Below are positions 43,730 through 51,410 of a DNA stretch of 64,000 nucleotides, one piece after another. Source of the DNA: Brevibacterium aurantiacum (GTDB lineage: Bacteria; Actinomycetota; Actinomycetes; Actinomycetales; Brevibacteriaceae). Each line of letters begins with the position of its first letter. The first letter of the stretch is position 1. The stretch covers positions 62,001 through 126,000 of the forward strand of contig NZ_VLTK01000010.1 of the NCBI RefSeq assembly GCF_007558825.1, in the 5' to 3' direction. Below the pieces are notes generated by a model, which made no database searches, had not been told where the DNA came from, and was given only the letters and a program-made list of their open reading frames with translations. Made by a program: the position numbers and the translations under genes.

Positions 43730-44688
43730 ATGGCACAAGTGCAGACTGTCACCGGTCCCATCGACAGCAGCAGCCTCGGCAGGACCCTCGTCCACGAGCA
43801 CATCTTCATCGTCAACGAGGAGATGCGGCAGAACTACGACATGGGGTGGGACGAGGAGGAGAAGATCGCCGACGCCGTGGCGAAGCTCAACGATCTCAAG
43901 GCCGCAGGCATCGACACGATCTTCGACCCAACCGTCGTCGGACTCGGACGCTACATCCCCGGGTTCAGAAAGTGGCGGAGCAGATCGATCTCAACATCGT
44001 CGTGGCCACGGGACTCTACACATTCAATGATCTGCCGCATAAATTCGATCACCACGGCCCGGGGCTGCTCATCGATGAACCGGAGCCGCTCGTCGGTCTC
44101 TTCATCGCTGATATCGAGACCGGCATCGCAGACACAGGAGTCAAGGCGGCGTTCCTCAAGTGCGCCATCGAAACGCCCGGCCTCACTCCTGGAGTCGAAC
44201 GCACGATGCGCGCCGTCGGTCAGGCGAGCGCGCAGACCGGTGCGCCCATCACGGTCCACACGAACCCGAGCACCGAATCGGGCCTGGTCGCACAGAGAGT
44301 CCTCAAGGAGGAGGGCGCGGATCTGAGCAAAGTGGTCATCGGGCACTCCGGGGATTCGACCGATATCGACTACCTGATGACGATCGCGGACAACGGATCC
44401 TTCCTGGGAATGGATCGCTTCGGAATCGATGCCTATCTCCCGACCGAGCAACGCGTGAAGACAATCGTCGAACTCGTCCGCCGCGGATATGCCGAGAAGA
44501 TCACTCTCGCCCATGACGCGTCGTGCTATATCGACTACTTCACGCAGGAGGAGAAGGAGACAGCGCAGCCCAACTGGCATTTCCGTCACATCAGCGACGA
44601 GGTCATTCCGACTCTGCTCGAACGTGGCGTGAGCGAGGACGACATCGACACGATGCTGGTGAAGAACCCGCGCCGCTATTTCGAGTGA
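43730..44688 (+). pseudogene. Phosphotriesterase-family metal hydrolase, interrupted by a -1 frameshift
   Basis: The first frame begins MAQVQTVTGP with the metal motif LVHEHIF (His22, His24) and runs to GLGRYIP. The next frame continues RVQKVAEQIDLNIVVATGLY through GHSGDSTD and AHDASCYIDY to the end. The junction is a run of four C at 43957-43960; one extra C would give a 319-residue protein, normal for the family. Substrates range from lactones to organophosphates; relatives are annotated aryldialkylphosphatase, but lactonase activity is more usual. AAGGAG precedes the start. As with nanA, either the gene is broken or a base is missing from the homopolymer. Confidence 0.8.
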
Positions 44689-44762
44689 CATCGCTGCCAC
44701 GACGGACATCACCACGACACACATCACCCACCGAGCAGCCTTCAACGAACAAAGGACGCCAC

Positions 44763-46160
44763 ATGCCCCCAAACTCCACCGCGAACCTCAGCCGCAGAGA
44801 CTCAAAGGTCCACGCCGGAAAGCACGGCCGACTCCGCGCGGCCGGACTCATCGGCTCATCGATCGAGTGGTACGACTTCTTCCTCTACGGCACCGCCGCC
44901 GCACTCGTCTTCCCGCACGTGTTCTTTCCGGACGCGGAGGGCATCAACGGCGTACTCCTGTCGTTCTCAACCTTTGCCACCGGCTTCATCGCCCGACCGG
45001 TCGGCGGGCTGCTCGCCGGCAACTACGGGGACAAGCTCGGCCGCAAACCCATGGTCGTCATCTCATTGCTGGCAATGGCGATCTTCACGTTCGCCATCGG
45101 ATGCCTGCCCGCAACCGCGACCATCGGCCTCACAGCACCGATCCTGCTCGTGACGTGCCGGTTCCTCCAAGGCATCGCCTGTGGGGCGCAGTGGGGTGGC
45201 CTTGCGCTGCTGCTCAGCGAATCAGCCGGGCCCAAACATCGAGCGTTCTCGGGTTCCTTCATGCAGGTGGGAGTCCCCTGTGGAGCACTGTTGGGCAATC
45301 TCGTCTTCGTCATCGTCTCCACGTCCATCAGCCATGAAGCCTTCATCTCCTGGGGATGGCGGGTGCCGTTCTGGGCCACAGCACTCCTTGTGCCGGTCGT
45401 CATGTACATCCAGCTCAAGATCGAGGACTCTCCCGAGTTCGAAGCGCTCAAACGCGAAGTCTCGGAAGTCTCGGCAAGCAAACCCGCTGTCGTGCGTGCA
45501 CCGCTGTGGCAGGCAGTGAAGTCGAACTGGAAGACGATCCTGCTCGCCTCCGGCACACTGTCGGCCACGAACTGCGTCTTCTACATCACGATCGCCGGTG
45601 CCCTGTCCTATGGCACGACGTACCTGGGCATGGATTACAACAGCATGCTCATCGCCGCCATGCTCTCCACCGTCGTCGCGATCCCAGTGACCCTGCTCGG
45701 CGGCAGGCTGGCCGATCGGATCGGACGTCGACCGGTCATCATCATCGGCGGAGTCGGGATCCTCATCTGGGCCTTCCCCTACTTCGCTCTCATCAACGCA
45801 GCGAACATGGCCATGTTCACGATCGCGGTCAGCGTGGCTGCCGTATTCCAGTCACTCGTCTACGCTCCGGTCGCCTCGTATTTCGGGGAGTTGTTCGCAC
45901 CGCAGATCCGCTTCTCCTCGGTGTCCTTGGCTTATCAGCTCAATGCGATCATCGTGTCGGGCTCGACGCCCATCGTGATGACTTGGCTGATCGCGAAGAT
46001 GGATGGTTCGACTGTGGGCATCGCGCTCTTCGTCTGCGCCACGGCGTTCATCACCATCGGCTGTGCCATCGCCCTGAGAGAGACCAACCCCAAGGTGGTC
46101 AGGCAGTCCCCGACGGCCGTTCCCGGCGAGCACCTGCACGCCAACAGCATCGGAGGCTGA
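44763..46160 (+). CDS. MFS transporter, metabolite:H+ symporter (MHS) family
   Basis: 465 residues and 12 predicted membrane segments. LIGSSIEWYDFFLYGTAAALVF is the MHS opening, GDKLGRKPMV the loop 2-3 motif and GGRLADRIGRRPVI its C-terminal repeat. Known members take up shikimate, citrate, proline/betaine or dicarboxylates. The start at 44763 follows AAAGGA. It lies 74 bases after the phosphotriesterase-like gene, so it may import that enzyme's substrate. Confidence 0.92.
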   Translation: MPPNSTANLSRRDSKVHAGKHGRLRAAGLIGSSIEWYDFFLYGTAAALVFPHVFFPDAEGINGVLLSFSTFATGFIARPVGGLLAGNYGDKLGRKPMVVISLLAMAIFTFAIGCLPATATIGLTAPILLVTCRFLQGIACGAQWGGLALLLSESAGPKHRAFSGSFMQVGVPCGALLGNLVFVIVSTSISHEAFISWGWRVPFWATALLVPVVMYIQLKIEDSPEFEALKREVSEVSASKPAVVRAPLWQAVKSNWKTILLASGTLSATNCVFYITIAGALSYGTTYLGMDYNSMLIAAMLSTVVAIPVTLLGGRLADRIGRRPVIIIGGVGILIWAFPYFALINAANMAMFTIAVSVAAVFQSLVYAPVASYFGELFAPQIRFSSVSLAYQLNAIIVSGSTPIVMTWLIAKMDGSTVGIALFVCATAFITIGCAIALRETNPKVVRQSPTAVPGEHLHANSIGG

Positions 46161-46176
46161 GGTCTCAGACGCAGAA

Positions 46177-46206
46177 TGAGCGGCAGGGACGGATCCCTGC
46201 CGCTCA
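46177..46206. terminator. Bidirectional terminator between MHS transporter and SDR genes
   Basis: TGAGCGGCAGGGA (46177-46189), loop CGGA, then the exact complement (46194-46206): a perfect 13-bp stem between convergent genes. Confidence 0.88.
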
Positions 46207-46233
46207 ATCATTTCCGCAGTGGCGTTCAGCTCA

Positions 46234-47028
46234 TCAGTGCCCCTGCAGCTTCGCCTGGTAGCGGCGCATGCCGCGCAGCCATCTGTCGTAGTCCGAGCCC
46301 TTCATGCGGTACATGTCGAGGACTTCGGGGTGGGGCAGAATGAGGAAGGTCTCGGCCTCGATGGCGGCCATGACGGTGGTGGCGACGTCTGCCGGCTCGA
46401 GGACGTTTCCTGCCTCGGCGACTGCTCGCTGCCCGGTCAGCGCGTCCCCGGTGATCGCCTTGGGATCCTCACCCCACAGGATCTTCGTGTTCACACCCAT
46501 GGGGGCCAGCACTGACACGCGCAGACCCTCGTCGCCATAGGTCACGGACAGCCATTCGGCGAAGGCGAGCGCGGCGTGCTTGGTCACCGAATATCCTGCC
46601 TGTCCGATCTGAGTGAGCAGTCCCGCCGCCGAGGCGGTGGCGATGAAATATCCTTCCCCACGCCTAGTCCACTCGGGGACGAGTCGTTCGGCGGCTCGGA
46701 TGTGGGCCCGCAGATTGACGTCGATGACTCGGTCCCAGTCGTCCTCGCCGCCGAGGCCGGTGGCTCCGGTGATCCCGGCATTGGCGAAGTAGAGATCAAC
46801 CTGCCCCAGTTCGCCTTCGGCGGCGGCGAGCAGCCCGGTCACACCCTCTGCCGAGGACACATCCCCGGTCCAATGCGGCTGCCCCAGCGTTGCCGCGGTG
46901 TCGGCGACCTCCTCGGCGAGGTCAGCGAGGAGCACTCGCGCCCCGCGTTCATGCAGGGCCGCTGCGATCGCGGCACCGATCCCTCCGGCCGCGCCGGTGA
47001 CTACCGCGTTCCGTCCTTTGAGCTCCAT
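46234..47028 (-). CDS. SDR-family oxidoreductase
   Basis: 264 residues. Cofactor loop VVTGAAGGIGAAIAAAL, FANAGITG, TASAAGLLTQIGQAGYSVTKHAALAFAEWL (Ser, Tyr, Lys) and VLAPMGVNTKIL. The C-terminus departs from the usual GG ending with a basic tail (DRWLRGMRRYQAKLQ). It diverges from the acyl-CoA ligase; the substrate is unknown but probably a CoA or lipid alcohol. Confidence 0.9.
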   Translation of the reverse strand: MELKGRNAVVTGAAGGIGAAIAAALHERGARVLLADLAEEVADTAATLGQPHWTGDVSSAEGVTGLLAAAEGELGQVDLYFANAGITGATGLGGEDDWDRVIDVNLRAHIRAAERLVPEWTRRGEGYFIATASAAGLLTQIGQAGYSVTKHAALAFAEWLSVTYGDEGLRVSVLAPMGVNTKILWGEDPKAITGDALTGQRAVAEAGNVLEPADVATTVMAAIEAETFLILPHPEVLDMYRMKGSDYDRWLRGMRRYQAKLQGH

Positions 47029-47099
47029 CGACTTCCCCCTTCACCACAATGCCCCACCTCATTGTGTGCAGGGCCACATCCATCTATAGTTGAACCCGC

Positions 47100-47113
47100 A
47101 CTCAGTTTCAAGT
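47100..47113 (+). promoter_or_regulatory. Shared motif upstream of the acyl-CoA ligase
   Basis: ACTCAGTTTCAAGT, matching ACTCAATTTCAAGT before maoC. It ends 11 bases before the ligase ATG and overlaps the larger inverted arrangement TTGAA-N12-TTCAA (47091-47111). Confidence 0.5.
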
Positions 47114-47124
47114 AAAGGAGTCTC

Positions 47125-48660
47125 ATGGACGCGACCCTGCGCACGTCAATCATCGATCTGCTCGTCCCCTGGGCACAGACGATCCCGGACTCCACTGCAG
47201 TGCGCACTCCCCCTGGCCCGGACCGGGTCTCGCTGTCCCATCTGCGCTTCCTCGGCGAGATCGAAGCCGCACGCGATCGTTGCCGTGCCTCCGGGCTTCT
47301 CCCGGGCGATCGGACGGTGCTCATCGCCCCGTCGTGCCCGGAGTTCCTCATCGAATTCCTCGGCGCCCACGCCGCCGGACTTGCGACCGTCGCCGTCAAT
47401 CCGCTCTCGACGGCCCGGGAGCTGGACTACATCCTCGAAGATTCGGACGCACGTCGGCTTGTGGCCCACCCAGCCATGGCCGAGGCCGGACGCAGCGCTG
47501 CAATCGGTCGCGGCATCGACTTCGACACCCTGCCGTTGGTCGGCAACGAGGGGCCGAGCCTTCGACTGGAAGAGGACGGCGTCGCCGAGTTCGATCGTGT
47601 CGACTTCGACTGGGATGACCTGGCCGCCCTGCTCTACACCTCGGGCACCACCGGCAAACCGAAGGGCGCCATGCTGTCTCTGGGTAACTTCATCGCCACC
47701 ACGGACATCGTCAAGGAGATGACTCAGACCTCCCCTGATGACCGGTCAGCCACCGGCCTGCCGCTGTTCCACGTCTTCGGGCTCGCCGACATGGCCCTGC
47801 CCGCGCTGAGTGCCGGTGCCCCTCTCACGCTTTTCCCGCGGTGGGATCCGCAGGCCTTCGTCAATGCGATGGCGAAGGACGAGGTCTCCATCATCTCCGG
47901 CGTGCCCACCATGTGGATGTCGGTGCTCACGAACGCCGATGGGGCCGCGACACCGAACCTGCGGCTCGTGAGCTCCGGCGGTGCGGCGATCGCCGGAGAG
48001 GTGCTCCGCAAGGTCGAAGCGCGATTCTCTGCACCCGTCGCAGAGGGATACGGGCTCACGGAGACGGCCGGACTGGGCACGTTCAATCCGCTGTTCGGGA
48101 CAAGGAAGGTCGGAAGCGTCGGCCTGCCCACTCCTGGGTTCGAGGTCAAGGTCATCGGCCTGGAAGGATCACCGCTTCCTGCAGGCGAGGTCGGCGAGGT
48201 GGTGCTGCGAGGCCCGGCAGTCATGCTCGGGTATTGGAAGAAGCCCGAGGCCACCGCCGAGGTGCTCGATGACGAAGGGTGGTTCCGCACCGGCGATCTG
48301 GGCCACCTGGATGAAGACGGATACCTCTTCATCGTCGACCGGATCAAGGACCTCATCATCCACGGCGGCTACAACGTCTACCCGCGTGAGGTCGAAGAGG
48401 TCCTCTACGAGATCCCCGGAGTCGCTCAGGCCAGCGTAGTCGGCACCCCCGATGAGAAATACGGGCAGCAGGTCACCGCTGTCATCGCCCTATCCCCCGG
48501 AGCCCACCTCGACGCTGAAGACGTGGAGAGATTCGCCAGGGAGAACCTGGCCGCCTACAAGATTCCGCGGATCATCGAGTTCGTCAAGGAGCTGCCTAAG
48601 GGACCGAGCGGGAAGATCCTCAAGCGCGAGATCGTGGCCATGTATACGAAGAGTTCGTGA
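47125..48660 (+). CDS. Acyl-CoA synthetase (AMP-binding, class I adenylate-forming)
   Basis: 511 residues. The P-loop YTSGTTGKPKGA begins at Tyr171, with EGYGLTETAGL and GWFRTGDLGHLDEDGY (adenine and hinge regions) and the C-terminal catalytic Lys in GPSGKILKRE. It activates a fatty or aromatic acid to its CoA ester, the entry step for the neighbouring ACAD, MaoC and SDR enzymes. AAAGGAG lies 7 bases ahead of the start. Confidence 0.93.
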   Translation: MDATLRTSIIDLLVPWAQTIPDSTAVRTPPGPDRVSLSHLRFLGEIEAARDRCRASGLLPGDRTVLIAPSCPEFLIEFLGAHAAGLATVAVNPLSTARELDYILEDSDARRLVAHPAMAEAGRSAAIGRGIDFDTLPLVGNEGPSLRLEEDGVAEFDRVDFDWDDLAALLYTSGTTGKPKGAMLSLGNFIATTDIVKEMTQTSPDDRSATGLPLFHVFGLADMALPALSAGAPLTLFPRWDPQAFVNAMAKDEVSIISGVPTMWMSVLTNADGAATPNLRLVSSGGAAIAGEVLRKVEARFSAPVAEGYGLTETAGLGTFNPLFGTRKVGSVGLPTPGFEVKVIGLEGSPLPAGEVGEVVLRGPAVMLGYWKKPEATAEVLDDEGWFRTGDLGHLDEDGYLFIVDRIKDLIIHGGYNVYPREVEEVLYEIPGVAQASVVGTPDEKYGQQVTAVIALSPGAHLDAEDVERFARENLAAYKIPRIIEFVKELPKGPSGKILKREIVAMYTKSS

Positions 48661-48744
48661 CCAATCGAACGAGACGATGATCCGTCACCTGTCCGCCTCG
48701 GCTTCCGGGTCCATCACGTCTGATTCCCCACCGAATCGATGAAT

Positions 48745-48798
48745 GCCCGAGGGCGTCGCCGAATCTACCAGTGGAGAATTTGACGACGCCCTCGGGGC
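48745..48798. terminator. Bidirectional terminator between acyl-CoA ligase and the LPXTG gene
   Basis: CCCGAGGGCGTCG (48746-48758) pairs exactly with CGACGCCCTCGGG (48784-48796), a 13-bp stem with a 25-base loop, between convergent genes. Confidence 0.75.
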
Positions 48799-48818
48799 AC
48801 GACTCAGAATCATCTACA

Positions 48819-50918
48819 TCATGCCTGACGAGTGCTCCGCCGTTTCGAAACAATGATGGCGACGACGCCACCGATGACAAGCAGCAGTCCGAGGCCGCCG
48901 AATGCCATGGTCCCGGCTGCGCCGGTTCTCGGCAGGTGGCCGCCATCACTTCCCTCATCGGAGTCCTCGTCCCCTGACGCAGTGCCCTCTGCAGATGCAC
49001 CGTCAACATTTGCAGACTCATTCGAACCTGAAGAACTCGTCGAGTCGTGATTCGCATCCGAACCGGTTTCGGCATTACTCGACGGGTCCGCACCAGTCGC
49101 AGCGTCGCTTTCCCCACCTAGATCAGTCGTCGCACTGGCATCGATGCCCGGGTCAGACGAGCCGTCAGCCTCAGCTTCCGGATCAGAATTCGACGCAGCG
49201 TTCGCCTCCACGCCCGGGTCAGACGAGCCCGTTTCGTCCCCTGTGGGATCGGAAGTGGCATTGACGCCGCCCTCCGGGTCAGCAGCTAAGTTCGCATCCG
49301 CCTCCGCACCTGGATCAGAAGAAGCATCGACGTCCGCTTCTGGGTCGGTGGAGGAGTTCTCATCAGCCTCCGGATCGGACGACGCAGCGGCATCGGCGCC
49401 CGGGTCAGTTGCGGTGTTTGCGTCAGCGTCTGGATTCGCCGATGCGTCATCGCCCGCGTCGGCCTCTGGATCAGCCGATGCGTTCATGTTTGCATCGGAG
49501 TCGGGCGTAGCAGTCTCTGATTTCTCGTTGACGACATCGGCGAAGACCTGTTCAAGATCGTCGCCGTTGACTGCCACCGTCTGCGTTTCTTCGGAGATTT
49601 CATAACCGGCAGGAGCCCGGGTCTCCTGCAACGTGTACTCGCCCCAGGCGAGATCAGTGACTTCGAACTGACCGTCGGCGTCATTGACATCGAGTTCTCC
49701 GTTGTCGGCCACGACGAAGTCTTGCCCGTTTGGACCGGTGAGGGTGAACTCTGCTCCGGCCAGGACATCCCCACGCTCATCGATCTTCTTCCAACTCAGA
49801 GAACCCGGGATCTGCTCATTGACGAGCTGACACGAGATGATTGCATCCGTGTCGACCGTTTCTGTCAGTTCGAACCCGTTGTCGATGTTCTTCGTTCCGA
49901 CTTCTCGCCCATCTGCGGTGCAGACGGCATTCGCTCCCGATTGTTGTTGCAGCCGATACCCATCCTGCTGCTCTTCGATTGCCTGAACACCGTCGGCGGG
50001 TGTCTTCAGTTTGAAGCTCACGGTGCCATCAGAGTTGGTCAGCTTTTCAACTCCATCGACTGAATCCGGCGAGGAGATGGTCCAGCCCTCGCCACGGTAT
50101 GTCGCCGTCTCAGCGCCATGTTCGCCAACTCCTGAGTCAATGAGTTTCGTGACGTTGAGAGAGCCGCGACAGCTCTTGGCAGCGATCTCACGGAGCTGTT
50201 TGGTCAGTTCTGAATAGTCGGAGATGACATAGTAGTCGTCGTTCGCCGCAGGGCCTGAAATCAACTTGATGTTGTCTTCGTTGATTCCGCTCCCGACACC
50301 GAGCCCGACGACCTTGGACCCCTGAGATTTCAGAGAGTTCGAAGATTCCACGGCCTTGTCGACATCGATCTGGTCTGTCCGCGTACCCCGATCGCTGTTA
50401 CCCCTTTCGGAGCCAGGCTCTCCGTAGGCTGTGGGTTTGCCATCCGTCACGAAAAGCACCAGATCGTGACTCTTGCCGTCGAGCTGGCCAAGTCCACGAT
50501 CCCAGTTCGTTCCGCCCGAGTCCTGCGGCACGCGTTGCAACGCATCTATCTGCTGATTCAGAGAATCGACGGATTCGGAGGTTGAAACAGAGCTGCTGAC
50601 AATCGGTTCGTTGGTGCCATCTGGTCCGAAAGTCGCAAAGGTATTGACGGACACTCTGCTTGGCGTGCCTGAAAGGCCACTTGAGACAGCTTTCGCGGCC
50701 TCTTTCGAGTCGTTGACATCGGAGTCGGACAATGAGTTCGACAGGTCGAGAACGACGCTAATGTCCAGACCACATTTCTCAGGCAATGAGGGATTAGGCA
50801 ACGGTTCGACTGCAGCCTGGGCGGGCACAGTCGAAAAGCCGAACAGCGCTGATGACGCAAGAACAGATGCCGCCAGTATCGTCGCACCGTGCTTTCGCAA
50901 GTAACGTCGTAAGAACAA
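48819..50918 (-). CDS. LPXTG-anchored surface protein with VWA and SpaA/Cna_B domains (pilin-tip/adhesin-like)
   Basis: 699 residues starting at TTG, with AAGGAG 7 bases upstream. Signal peptide 1-36 (cleavage near AQA-AVE). VWA domain ~50-250 with a full metal site: DLSNS (Asp58, Ser60, Ser62), GGTNWD and FVTDGKPT. SpaA-type beta domain ~372-460 (SLSWKKIDERGDVLAGAEFT...LQETRAPAGYE) with the Lys and Glu used in isopeptide bonds. An acidic Ser/Asp/Pro repeat stalk at ~471-660, then LPRTG (662-666), a membrane span and a KRRSTR tail. It is exported and probably linked to the wall by sortase; no sortase or backbone pilin is in the window. It diverges from the sigma fusion gene. Confidence 0.93.
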   Translation of the reverse strand: MFLRRYLRKHGATILAASVLASSALFGFSTVPAQAAVEPLPNPSLPEKCGLDISVVLDLSNSLSDSDVNDSKEAAKAVSSGLSGTPSRVSVNTFATFGPDGTNEPIVSSSVSTSESVDSLNQQIDALQRVPQDSGGTNWDRGLGQLDGKSHDLVLFVTDGKPTAYGEPGSERGNSDRGTRTDQIDVDKAVESSNSLKSQGSKVVGLGVGSGINEDNIKLISGPAANDDYYVISDYSELTKQLREIAAKSCRGSLNVTKLIDSGVGEHGAETATYRGEGWTISSPDSVDGVEKLTNSDGTVSFKLKTPADGVQAIEEQQDGYRLQQQSGANAVCTADGREVGTKNIDNGFELTETVDTDAIISCQLVNEQIPGSLSWKKIDERGDVLAGAEFTLTGPNGQDFVVADNGELDVNDADGQFEVTDLAWGEYTLQETRAPAGYEISEETQTVAVNGDDLEQVFADVVNEKSETATPDSDANMNASADPEADAGDDASANPDADANTATDPGADAAASSDPEADENSSTDPEADVDASSDPGAEADANLAADPEGGVNATSDPTGDETGSSDPGVEANAASNSDPEAEADGSSDPGIDASATTDLGGESDAATGADPSSNAETGSDANHDSTSSSGSNESANVDGASAEGTASGDEDSDEGSDGGHLPRTGAAGTMAFGGLGLLLVIGGVVAIIVSKRRSTRQA
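49083..49472 (-). repeat. DP repeat stalk of the LPXTG protein (degenerate 10/12-residue repeats)
   Basis: Residues 483-612 contain DP (once NP, once DL) with the Pro, or its equivalent, at 484, 496, 506, 516, 526, 536, 548, 558, 568, 580, 590, 600 and 612. All intervals are 10 or 12 residues. Typical units are SSDPEADENS and SSDPGAEADANL. Confidence 0.8.
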
Positions 50919-51410
50919 AGGGGTACTCCTTCATGTGAACCACCCAGTCTCCGAAACCGGAAGCGCTCTGGACAACGCCACCGAAACGATCGGACACCGG
51001 CAGTGGAAAAGCACGGACCAGTCAGTTGTGACGGTCCTGCAGGCACCTAAACCTGCAGGACCTCACTGGGAATGAGTTCAAGACTCAGAGGGGGTTGTCG
51101 AGGCGAGCCGCATCCCAGCCGCCGTCTCGACAGTGAAGCGGCGGGTGATTCTTTGCCTCTTCATTAACTGAGACCCATGAGCATTAGTTTTCGTTCGCGA
51201 GTTAGAAGTTTTTCTTCTTCGAAACAGAAACCCACTGCCGAATCCTTTCGGATCGGTCGGCGTCGAACAGAATCTTGTTTGACACAGGAGTAGTCCTGTA
51301 GAGTCTCATCACCCCTGATGTACCCCGTACTGTTATCCCCATTTCTTCGAGGTCTCCAACATGTTGGTTCGACAGACGTATCCTGACCCTGCCAATCTCG
51401 AGTGGCACGC
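50919..51410. other. 492-bp divergent regulatory region between the LPXTG and sigma-fusion genes; no gene seen
   Basis: Besides the hairpin at 51033-51062, this holds ACAGGA-GTAG-TCCTGT (51284-51299), an inverted repeat overlapping a perfect TTGACA (51279-51284) on the + strand that could be a -35 for the sigma gene, although no good -10 is clear. The part around 51165-51400 is lower in GC than its neighbours. Short minus-strand frames here look non-coding. Confidence 0.5.
51033..51062. promoter_or_regulatory. Strong hairpin in the LPXTG gene leader region
   Basis: GGTCCTGCAGG (51033-51043), loop CACCTAAA, then the exact complement (51052-51062): a perfect 11-bp stem, 115 bases upstream of the TTG start on the minus strand. 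It could be a leader RNA structure, a terminator of unknown transcript or a protein site. Confidence 0.6.

Noticed and set aside
43730..44688. Programmed frameshifting in the phosphotriesterase-like gene
   Set aside because: The site is CCCCGGG with no slippery heptamer or downstream pseudoknot that I can see. A missing base is simpler.
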